Below, one piece after another: positions 23,899-30,897 of a stretch of DNA of 39,540 bases. Location of the stretch: the NCBI GenBank assembly GCA_001898235.1, contig MKTN01000060.1, positions 1 to 39,540 on the forward strand, written 5' to 3'. The notes beneath the pieces were generated by a model. It had not been told where the DNA came from. It did not search any database and saw only the letters and a list, made by a program, of their open reading frames with translations. The first letter of the stretch is position 1. Each line of letters starts with the position of its first letter. The position numbers and the translations under genes were made by a program. This DNA is from Gammaproteobacteria bacterium 39-13 (GTDB lineage Bacteria; Pseudomonadota; Gammaproteobacteria; Berkiellales; Berkiellaceae).

Positions 23899-24186
23899 TC
23901 ATTTTTGGTAGGATTTATTGGCACGTAGCTGTGTGCGCAATTGTGTTAGTTGATCTGCGATATGAAGATTCTTTTGCTCTAGCAAATCAATCAAATTAGA
24001 AAGTTTTGAAACTAACAATAAGATAGCGTGTTTATCAACGTTGAATGTATCTGACATTGCACTAGAACCATCTGCCTGAAAAGGCTCCATCATCTCAATG
24101 AAATGCGCATAATCTTCTTGCATTAAAAGCTGATGAGCATTTTCTAACAAGGATTGCATTGCCTCAAGAGGCATTAAGTTACTCAT
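23899..24186 (-). CDS. Small helical protein in the fliT position (possible FliD chaperone)
   Basis: The 95-residue product is predicted to be helical and is acidic at the N-terminus and basic at the C-terminus. It has no clear signature motif. It follows fliS with an overlap (ATGAGTAA), so translation is coupled, and AGGA lies five bases before the ATG at 24186. In most flagellar clusters the gene after fliS encodes FliT, a small export chaperone for FliD, and size and helicity fit. The assignment is positional; sequence similarity to FliT is not evident by eye. Confidence 0.6.
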   Translation of the reverse strand: MSNLMPLEAMQSLLENAHQLLMQEDYAHFIEMMEPFQADGSSAMSDTFNVDKHAILLLVSKLSNLIDLLEQKNLHIADQLTQLRTQLRANKSYQK

Positions 24187-24586
24187 CGCTATCCTTTTGC
24201 AATTGCTTAGGTGCATTATCCCAAGCGTCTTTTATCACTAAAAGCAATTTAATTACTTCATCAATTTTATTGGTGTCATTTTGCAGATTTGCTTCTAGCA
24301 ACGAGCGCATCATGTAATCATATAGTTCAAAAAGATTCTCTGCTATCTCTGCGCCTTTTTCTTTATCTAAACTAGTTTGCAAAGCTTCAATCATCGATAA
24401 TGCTAAGCTAATATTTACGCCTTTATCATGAATATTGTTTCGTTGCATAAAGCCTTTGGCTAAAGATAGTTTTTCAAGCGTGCTTTCCATTAACACTTGA
24501 ATGAGCCGATGAGGATCGGCATCGACAATACTCGTTTGCGAAAACACTGTTTGATAATGTTTGGCAGCATTATTCGGATTCATCAT
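24179..24586 (-). CDS. fliS: Flagellin export chaperone FliS
   Basis: FliS binds the flagellin C-terminus and prevents premature polymerisation. The 135-residue product has the conserved start HYQTVFSQTSIVDADPHRLIQVLM, the helix KGVNISLALSMIEALQTSLD and LFELYDYMMRSLLEANLQND, all typical. The length is usual. Two adjacent ATG codons (24586, 24583) are possible after AAGGA. It lies between fliD (38-base gap) and the fliT-like gene, which it overlaps by eight bases. Confidence 0.96.
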   Translation of the reverse strand: MMNPNNAAKHYQTVFSQTSIVDADPHRLIQVLMESTLEKLSLAKGFMQRNNIHDKGVNISLALSMIEALQTSLDKEKGAEIAENLFELYDYMMRSLLEANLQNDTNKIDEVIKLLLVIKDAWDNAPKQLQKDSDE

Positions 24587-24624
24587 TTATTCCTTACACT
24601 CTTAAGCCATTTGCAAGTATGATT

Positions 24625-26025
24625 CTATTCTCTAAACATCATTGGTTTAGGTAATTTTTCTAATTGGGTTTCCAGATATTCACTTAATGAACGCAATTTA
24701 GCCACAATGGTATCCATGGCAATAAATTGTGTTAATAATCTTTGTTCTAAACTTTTAAGATGTCTTTCTAAGTTGACTCTACGTTCATCAATAACAGCAA
24801 TACTTTCATTTAACCCATCCGTTTTGGATTGAAGGATCCCATTAATTTCGATGTAATTTTCAAGCATAGTATCCATTTTAGTTACTAAACCATTTGTAGA
24901 ATCCATAAACAGGGATCCAACTGCATCAAAATTATCATTTAACGAAGTAGTGAGTTGATTTTGATCAATCACTAACATCCCTGTATAGCGATCTGAAGTA
25001 ATGCCAATTTGAGAAAGGGTAAAATACCCCGCAGGCTGTGAAGTATTCATATCAGTGATAATTCTTCGCATCTGAAATTCTATACTTCTTAAGGTGGCAT
25101 CCCCTATTAAAATCCCTGTGTCTTCACCATTGATATCATACTTGCTGAGATTTTTGATAGAATTAAAAACAGCATTATAACTGTCAACAAATCCTTGTAT
25201 TGCTGCTTGCGCACTTTGCAGATCTAGATTCACTGACAAAATAATTGGCGAATTCGTGTTGGTATGAAGCAGATCTATCGTTACACCATTGATGGCATTA
25301 TCAATGGTGTTAGAGTCACTTGTAACTGGTACCCCTTCAATCTTAACAATAGCATTTTGTGCCGTTTGTAAAGAGGTCAAATTATTAGAGGCCAAACGCG
25401 ATAAACCTGCATTATCTGTATTGTTACTATCGGCATCATTTGCCACTGTAACGGTAAATGTATTGTTAGTCCCTGTCGGCGAAGAAAAAACAATACTCGT
25501 CCCTGCATCAGTGGTAATCAGGCTTGCGGTAATTCCTGTTGATTTTGAGGACATATTGATAGTATCGTGTATGCCTTGTAACGTTTGATTAGAAGCGTTA
25601 ATGTTAAAGGTATAATTATTCGTTCCTACCGCAAATTTTAATTGCCCCGTCCCAACAACGGCTGAGGCATCGGTAAAATTAATCGAACCCATTTTTTGCG
25701 CTAAGGCTAATTGTGTTACTTCAACTGTATATTTACCTGGCGAGGCAGTCGCATCAGCTGTCACCGAAATGACATCAACATTATTATTCTGTTCTGCTGT
25801 TGCAAAACGTAAATCAAATTGATTGGTCGTTTGCAATTGTTCTAATTTATCAGCAAAATCTGACATCGCACTTTTAAGCGTGCCAAAAGCTGTTATTTTT
25901 GCTAGGGTGGATGCCTCATCCATATCAAATTTTTTAATTTTTTCTTTGCTTTCAGCTTCAAGCAAATTATCCACCAGAGTTCTGATATCAACGCCAGATC
26001 CGACACCGCTCGTTGAAATTTTCAT
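24625..26025 (-). CDS. fliD: Flagellar filament cap protein FliD
   Basis: FliD caps the filament and folds incoming flagellin. The 466-residue product starts with the family pattern STSGVGSGVDIRTLVDNLLEAE. It has a conserved middle region with a flagellin-hook-IN type repeat (about 130-190, with NYTFNINASNQTLQGIHDTIN) and a C-terminal coiled-coil (about 395-450, RRVNLERHLKSLEQRLLTQF). Length is normal, in contrast with the enlarged FlgE, FlgK, FlgL and FliC. AGGA sits seven bases before the ATG. It lies 26 bases after flaG. Confidence 0.96.
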   Translation of the reverse strand: MKISTSGVGSGVDIRTLVDNLLEAESKEKIKKFDMDEASTLAKITAFGTLKSAMSDFADKLEQLQTTNQFDLRFATAEQNNNVDVISVTADATASPGKYTVEVTQLALAQKMGSINFTDASAVVGTGQLKFAVGTNNYTFNINASNQTLQGIHDTINMSSKSTGITASLITTDAGTSIVFSSPTGTNNTFTVTVANDADSNNTDNAGLSRLASNNLTSLQTAQNAIVKIEGVPVTSDSNTIDNAINGVTIDLLHTNTNSPIILSVNLDLQSAQAAIQGFVDSYNAVFNSIKNLSKYDINGEDTGILIGDATLRSIEFQMRRIITDMNTSQPAGYFTLSQIGITSDRYTGMLVIDQNQLTTSLNDNFDAVGSLFMDSTNGLVTKMDTMLENYIEINGILQSKTDGLNESIAVIDERRVNLERHLKSLEQRLLTQFIAMDTIVAKLRSLSEYLETQLEKLPKPMMFRE

Positions 26026-26051
26026 TTTCTATTCCTTAAATTCACTATCCC

Positions 26052-26426
26052 TTAGGCATCCTTGTCAATTAAGGTCATTTTTTGATTACGCAAATTTTGC
26101 GCTAAATCAACAATTTCTTGCACACTGACTGCTCTAATTTTCTTGCCCGTTGTGCTATTGAGAATACTGATAGTCATTATCTCATCGTCATTTTCAAGCA
26201 CAATAGTTAAGGCATAACCCAATGTACTTAAGACCATGTTTATTTCAGCGATATATTCTTTAATTGTAGCGTAGTCTGGATCCTGTAAATTTTCGCTGTC
26301 TTTCTTCTTTTCTTGCGCATCACGCTCAGTACTATCCTTTAAGGCGAAATTTTTAGATTGTCTATCATTTTCATCAGTCAATCGTAAATTAATCAGGGGG
26401 AATGATATGGGGCCTACTTTATCCAT
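26052..26426 (-). CDS. flaG: FlaG family protein
   Basis: FlaG affects filament length in several polar flagellates. Using the ATG at 26426 (AAGGA seven bases upstream) the product has 124 residues. Longer in-frame readings to 26471 run through the fliC terminator and begin with GTG, so I reject them. The N-terminal half is hydrophilic and the C-terminal half has the FlaG pattern ALTIVLENDDEIMTISILNS with GKKIRAVSVQEIVDLAQNL. The gene is downstream of the fliC terminator with no evident promoter of its own, so it likely depends on read-through. Confidence 0.9.
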   Translation of the reverse strand: MDKVGPISFPLINLRLTDENDRQSKNFALKDSTERDAQEKKKDSENLQDPDYATIKEYIAEINMVLSTLGYALTIVLENDDEIMTISILNSTTGKKIRAVSVQEIVDLAQNLRNQKMTLIDKDA

Positions 26427-26444
26427 GATCATTTCCTTATATGT

Positions 26445-26482
26445 AAAAAAGGCGGCAGCATCTAAAGACACTACCGCCTTTT
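26445..26482 (-). terminator. Strong intrinsic terminator of fliC
   Basis: On the minus strand AAAAGGCGGTAG (complement of 26471-26482) pairs with CTGCCGCCTTTT (complement of 26447-26458) through a 12-bp stem with one G-U pair and a 12-base loop, followed by a T run. It starts 11 bases after the fliC stop and ends just before the flaG ribosome site. It should make most fliC transcripts monocistronic. Confidence 0.92.
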
Positions 26483-26493
26483 ATTTATATCAC

Positions 26494-28755
26494 TTATTTC
26501 AACAGAGCAAGAACGTTTTGCGGAATTTGATTAGCTTGCGCTAATATCGCAATACCTGCTTGTTGCAAGATTTGAGTGCGAGTTAAGTTTGCTGTTTCAG
26601 CAGCAAAGTCTGCGTCCAAAATTCGTGAACGTGCAGCTTGCAAGTTTTCCACGTTATTCGCAATGTTAGAAATAGTACTACTGAATCGATTTTGTACCGC
26701 ACCGAGCTGTGCGCGAACCGTATTGATTTGGGTTAACGCACCGTCAATAATCGAAATCGCAGCGTTTGCGCCCGCTTGCGTACTTACGTCGATAGAACCA
26801 ACGTCACTCAAAGTAGAAGCATTCGCAGAGTTTGACGCACCACTAAACAGTGATGTACCTGTTGATGCACTACCAGAAATGTTCGAGGTAATGTTAAAAG
26901 TGGAAGCTGAGTTGAATATGATCTCCCCACCCACTGTTGTGGTGTTAAAGTTACCTCTTTCACCACCGGCATAGAGATTGACTGCGGTTCCGCCGTTATG
27001 ACCGGCATTACCTGTTACCGTAATAGATTGTTCAACAGGCGTAGCCAAGGTGCTACCTGTACCACCAACAGGGGTAACGCCAGGTGCAGCAAATCTTACA
27101 GCAGCACTGTGATTGAAGCCTTCGATCACAATGTCTTTACCGGTAGCATGTGTCATCACAAGCTCAGAGTTGTTTGTACCTAAAGCAGCAGTAACACTTG
27201 TGGTACCCGCTAGGTTGTTAATCGCTGTCACTAATGCGCTTAAGTCATTGGTAGTTACTGTGGCAGAAATGGCAGCCCCAGTTGCAACGTTATCACCATA
27301 CAAGGTGAAGCTTACGGTTCCGTTGGAAGATAGATTTGACAAAGTCACCGTCGTAGCAGCAGTTGCATTCACACCTGTAGAACCAGATGCAGCGTTAACT
27401 GCTTGCGCAATACTGTCTGCAGCTTGTCCTGCCGCTACAGCAACGTTTGATGAACCTGCGCTACCAACAATTGTTAAGGTTTGTGCCCCAATATTGTTGC
27501 TTGTTACAGGTGCCGTTGTGGTTGTATTGTTGACTAAGTCTCTAATGTTACCTTTACCAACCGCTACAGTGGTTGCAGCCACTGCAGGAATAATGGTCGC
27601 GTTACTACCAATAACGCTGTAACCTTCATCCATACCGATATCAACACGACCACCAAAGGTTGTAGATTGTGTTGCAACCAAGGTGGTAGCTGCACCGCCA
27701 CGAAGACCTGTCATATCGAATACACCGGTACCTGCTGTGTTTGCAAATACCATGTCACGTCCATCAAGACCTGTCACCTGTACGGAAGACCCATTACTTA
27801 CAGCATAGATCCCTTGCCCTTGCAACGTTGCATCCCCATTAATTGCTGTAGCAATTGAGTCTGCTGTGGTGGTTGCACCGCTTGAAATAACTTGACCGTT
27901 TAAAGTAATGTTGGTAGCAGCATCCATCGTGGCAAGGTTACTCACCGTAACTTGGTTAAAACCACGTGCTTTCACACCAGTTAAAGCAGATAAGTTTGTT
28001 GCGATGGTATTTGCTTGGTCGTTTGCAGCAACAGTAACGGTTTGTGTATTGGTTACACCTGATGCCAATACATTGGTAACAGATAAAGTTGAACCAGTAT
28101 AACCGTTGGTCGCAGCGTTAGCCTGAGCCACGGCAATTTCAGTACCTAATGCTGCACCACCTGCACCGCCTACCGTACCAATATAAAGCTGGTTACGCGT
28201 TGCGCCTTCCAAGCCATTAGCATTGTTCGTGGTAACTAAGTTATTACCCAATGCTGTTGCACGAGTATCTTGAATACTAACCGAAATTGTTTGGTTAGCT
28301 TCAGCACCGACTTGGAATAATGCGTTTTGCAATTCACCATCAAGAATGCTTAAGCCGTTGAAGGTGGTGGTATTTGCGATACGGGTTAATTCTTGTTTGA
28401 GCTGATTTACTTCGTCCTGAATTGCCGCGCGATCTGTTGCGGAGTTTGTACCGTTAGCAGATTGAATCGATAGTTCGCGGACACGTTGTAAAATGTTTGT
28501 GGTTTCTTGTAACGCACCCTCTGCTACCTGCGCTAATGAGATAGCGTCGTTTGCATTTCGTGATGCTTGCGTTAAACCGCGGATCTGTGAAGTAAATCGC
28601 GTACTGATTGCCAAACCTGCCGCGTCGTCTTTTGCGCTATTGATCCGCAAACCGGAAGATAGCCTTTGCAAAGATGTGGCAAGAGCCGCACTGGATTGAT
28701 CTAAGTTCTTCTGAGCATTAATAGATGAAATATTAGTATTTACGACTTGTGCCAT
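26494..28755 (-). CDS. fliC: Flagellin FliC with an oversized repeat-bearing central domain
   Basis: This is the filament subunit. The N-terminal D0/D1 region (residues 1-175) has [38 protein letters not shown] and the TLR5 epitope QRVRELSIQ (90-98). The C-terminal D1/D0 region (about 650-753) ends [17 protein letters not shown] then [10 protein letters not shown]. At 753 residues it is well above the 400-500 usual in Pseudomonas and enterics. The extra length is a Thr/Ala/Val/Asn-rich central region (about 176-650) with at least four flagellin-hook-IN-like units (about 220-275, 281-340, 421-480, 491-555), e.g. [21 protein letters not shown] sigma-28 promoter, a 5' stem-loop and a terminator frame the gene. 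GGGAG precedes the ATG. Confidence 0.97.
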   Translation of the reverse strand: MAQVVNTNISSINAQKNLDQSSAALATSLQRLSSGLRINSAKDDAAGLAISTRFTSQIRGLTQASRNANDAISLAQVAEGALQETTNILQRVRELSIQSANGTNSATDRAAIQDEVNQLKQELTRIANTTTFNGLSILDGELQNALFQVGAEANQTISVSIQDTRATALGNNLVTTNNANGLEGATRNQLYIGTVGGAGGAALGTEIAVAQANAATNGYTGSTLSVTNVLASGVTNTQTVTVAANDQANTIATNLSALTGVKARGFNQVTVSNLATMDAATNITLNGQVISSGATTTADSIATAINGDATLQGQGIYAVSNGSSVQVTGLDGRDMVFANTAGTGVFDMTGLRGGAATTLVATQSTTFGGRVDIGMDEGYSVIGSNATIIPAVAATTVAVGKGNIRDLVNNTTTTAPVTSNNIGAQTLTIVGSAGSSNVAVAAGQAADSIAQAVNAASGSTGVNATAATTVTLSNLSSNGTVSFTLYGDNVATGAAISATVTTNDLSALVTAINNLAGTTSVTAALGTNNSELVMTHATGKDIVIEGFNHSAAVRFAAPGVTPVGGTGSTLATPVEQSITVTGNAGHNGGTAVNLYAGGERGNFNTTTVGGEIIFNSASTFNITSNISGSASTGTSLFSGASNSANASTLSDVGSIDVSTQAGANAAISIIDGALTQINTVRAQLGAVQNRFSSTISNIANNVENLQAARSRILDADFAAETANLTRTQILQQAGIAILAQANQIPQNVLALLK

Positions 28756-28811
28756 AATTTTCTCCCGGATTTCTATTTCTTATAAATCTGAAATTTAAAC
28801 CAGTTAGTCTT

Positions 28812-28847
28812 AGCGGATATACTACTGCAATAGTTGTATTTACCGCT
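28812..28847 (-). promoter_or_regulatory. Stem-loop at the 5' end of the fliC leader
   Basis: AGCGG and CCGCT (plus strand 28812-28816 and 28843-28847) close an outer stem. Inside, TACtACT pairs with AGTtGTA around the loop GCAAT. It would lie only a few bases from the start of the predicted fliC transcript, whose leader is about 95 bases. Such 5' hairpins often stabilise abundant mRNAs; that role is inferred here. Confidence 0.35.
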
Positions 28848-28857
28848 CCCAGGTTGG

Positions 28858-28884
28858 TTATCGACATAACAAGAGTTAAGTTTA
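28858..28884 (-). promoter_or_regulatory. Sigma-28 (FliA) promoter of fliC
   Basis: The minus strand reads TAAA, 15 bases, then GTCGATAA, against the FliA consensus TAAA-N15-GCCGATAA: one mismatch in twelve fixed positions with exact spacing. It lies 103 bases before the fliC ATG. FliA is encoded in the same cluster, so this links the two ends of the locus. Confidence 0.88.
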
Positions 28885-29083
28885 GAGAAATTTTATAACG
28901 GGATTATCTTTTTTTTACGACAAAAATTAATCTAGTATGTACAAAAAGTAACTGTAGATCAAAATTTGACTATTATATATATTACTCAAACGTAGAACGG
29001 TTTATCAAATAATCTATCAGTACTTAAATAAGTAGCTGTCTATATGCTGAGATATTCTTATACAGTGGTAGCAGAAATAAATC

Positions 29084-30895
29084 TTATCTTAAAAAAGCAA
29101 AGATATTTAAATTTTGAATTTGAACAAAGCTTTGCATGGCAGCCTGCAAGGCAAAACTCGTTTGGGTAAGCTTGGTAATAGCTTGACTATAATCTAAATC
29201 TTCTATCAAACTTAGGTTTTTTTGTGACAATAGCTTGAGGGTTTCATTAAATCCTTTGGCACTTTCAACTACGTTTAGTCTAGCGCCTACTAATGTTCTC
29301 GTTTTAATTAGAACATTCTGTGCATCATAAAGATTATTTAACCCTAACCCAATCTCATAACTAAATTGCACGGGATCACTAGAATATGAGGTGATATTTT
29401 TTATAATCTGTTGTATTGAAGTAAATATATCTTGTGTACTAACATCTACTAAAGAAACCCCAAAAACATCACCACCATTTGGTATACCTGTTATATTCAA
29501 ACTGATACCGTTGAATGAAATAGTTTTGCCTGGGGCATAAGTCACATTAGCAAATCCAGCTAAGGGCGTTGTCGGATCTGCATCTGAAACAATATTGAAA
29601 GTAGTACCGCCAGCATTAAATATAATAGAATAAGTTTGAGTTGGATCAGCAATATTATCAATCACCTGTGGCTGAGAAATGATCCCAGTTCCGGTATTAG
29701 TTGATAAAGGGTAAATTCCTGCCGAAAAACCAGCCGCACTAGGCAGTGCCCCCCCTATAGAAAAATCTTGGTGCGCTCTTAATGAAACGGTTCCGACCAT
29801 CACCTGATCTAATGTGCCTGCCGTTAAATTAAAATTTGCAAAGGTTGCTGCAGGTGAGGTACCCAAAGTCTGCAATTGAATATTTCTGCCATCGGCAGCG
29901 CTTAACATCATATTTGTGCCAGGTCCCCCTGGTTGTGAAACGGTCACGCCGCTTTGGCTAGCCATAGCCGAAATAGCGCTCATTAAAGAAGCTTCTGTTC
30001 CACCAGTATCAATAATTTCTATACCATTGATAACAAATTCATTAGTTCCAATTGTGCCAGGCGTATATATTCCAAGATCAACTTGTGTTGCATTCGCAAC
30101 TGCTCTAACCTTGTGATTGACATATTGACTATTAATCGCATTAGCAATAGCAAGCGCGCTGCTGGCGGCATCGGAGGTTGAAACCCCATCAAGAATGGGA
30201 GCAGGAATAGCAATTTGGCTAATGATCAAATCATTTGGACCAATAGGAGGCACCGTTCCAGCTGTAACAAGAGATGAAGCGGGGGAAGTTACTGTTGCTA
30301 AACCATCATTTCCTGATCCATTAATTCGTTGTGTCGGGATATTAAAAAAGATTTCTTTGCCTGAATCAGAAATAGCAACAAAAGTAGAGGTACCTAACAT
30401 AACATCTCTTTGTCCCTCATCTCCTCTGAAATGATAGACGCCATTCGTATCTTGAATGACGGGCATGATATTGGTATCAAACCCTGAAAATAAATAATCG
30501 CCATTGGCACTACGTTCATTAACCAAATCAGTTAATTCTTGCAATCTTTCCGTCATTTCAACTGCAATAGCATTCCTATCAGAATCGACTAAAACAGTAT
30601 TTCCTGCTTGAATGGTAAGTTCTATCAAGCGTTGGTACAAAGAAGTGACTGCATCTAAAATTGAATCTTCATATTCAAGTGCGTTTTCTGCTGTAGTAGA
30701 ATTTTTGATAAATTGATCGAACTTATTCATTTGATAACGTAGGTTAATCGCCTGCGTTGCCCCGATAGGATCATCAGATGCAACAATAATTCTTTTACCA
30801 ACCGAAATCTTATTTTCGGTATCATTTAATAATAATTGCTGCTGCTCAAAATTATTAATTGCATTAAGATAAATATCGACAGTAGAAATTCTCAT
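29084..30895 (-). CDS. flgL: Hook-filament junction protein FlgL (enlarged)
   Basis: FlgL forms the second junction ring between hook and filament. The flagellin-like N-terminus (residues 1-150, NKISVGKRIIVASDDPIGAT and ANGDYLFSGFDTN) and C-terminus (about 490-603, ending QAAMQSFVQIQNLNIFAFLR) are clear. At 603 residues it exceeds the 300-440 of well-studied relatives. Most of the excess is a module at about residues 219-390 that closely resembles segments in FlgK and FlgE, with STSDAASSALAIANAIN, EFVINGIEI and AADGRNIQL. It starts two bases after flgK ends. No clear terminator follows. Confidence 0.94.
   Translation of the reverse strand: MRISTVDIYLNAINNFEQQQLLLNDTENKISVGKRIIVASDDPIGATQAINLRYQMNKFDQFIKNSTTAENALEYEDSILDAVTSLYQRLIELTIQAGNTVLVDSDRNAIAVEMTERLQELTDLVNERSANGDYLFSGFDTNIMPVIQDTNGVYHFRGDEGQRDVMLGTSTFVAISDSGKEIFFNIPTQRINGSGNDGLATVTSPASSLVTAGTVPPIGPNDLIISQIAIPAPILDGVSTSDAASSALAIANAINSQYVNHKVRAVANATQVDLGIYTPGTIGTNEFVINGIEIIDTGGTEASLMSAISAMASQSGVTVSQPGGPGTNMMLSAADGRNIQLQTLGTSPAATFANFNLTAGTLDQVMVGTVSLRAHQDFSIGGALPSAAGFSAGIYPLSTNTGTGIISQPQVIDNIADPTQTYSIIFNAGGTTFNIVSDADPTTPLAGFANVTYAPGKTISFNGISLNITGIPNGGDVFGVSLVDVSTQDIFTSIQQIIKNITSYSSDPVQFSYEIGLGLNNLYDAQNVLIKTRTLVGARLNVVESAKGFNETLKLLSQKNLSLIEDLDYSQAITKLTQTSFALQAAMQSFVQIQNLNIFAFLR
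29726..30241 (-). repeat. Shared flagellin-hook-IN-like module in flgL
   Basis: This segment encodes FlgL residues about 219-390. It shares the ordered pattern VSTSDAAS..AIANAIN, then a TPG-x-(I/L) turn, VINGIEI, GVTVSQPGG.GT, AADGRNIQL, ATFANFNL, and AAGF at its end with the segments in flgE and flgK. Boundaries are by eye. Confidence 0.7.
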
Positions 30896-30897
30896 GA

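Larger units (their letters stand above)
28756..29083. other. Intergenic region between flgL and fliC
   Basis: This AT-rich 328-base gap is the longest non-coding stretch in the cluster. The fliC-proximal part holds the sigma-28 promoter (28858-28884) and a leader stem-loop. The flgL-proximal part (about 28900-29083) has no open reading frame of note, no convincing flgL terminator and only a small imperfect dyad TCAAAATTTGA (28959-28969), part of a poor match to a FleQ box. Confidence 0.7.

Noticed and set aside
26427..26471. N-terminal extension of FlaG
   Set aside because: The extension would start with GTG inside the fliC terminator hairpin; the ATG at 26426 has its own Shine-Dalgarno.
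27113..27622. 169-codon plus-strand open frame within fliC
   Set aside because: It is antisense to the Ala/Thr-rich central domain of flagellin; the composition of that repeat region naturally leaves the other strand open.
28957..28970. GATCAAAATTTGAC as a FleQ box upstream of fliC
   Set aside because: It is one base short of the consensus spacing in its left half, and the region is very AT-rich.
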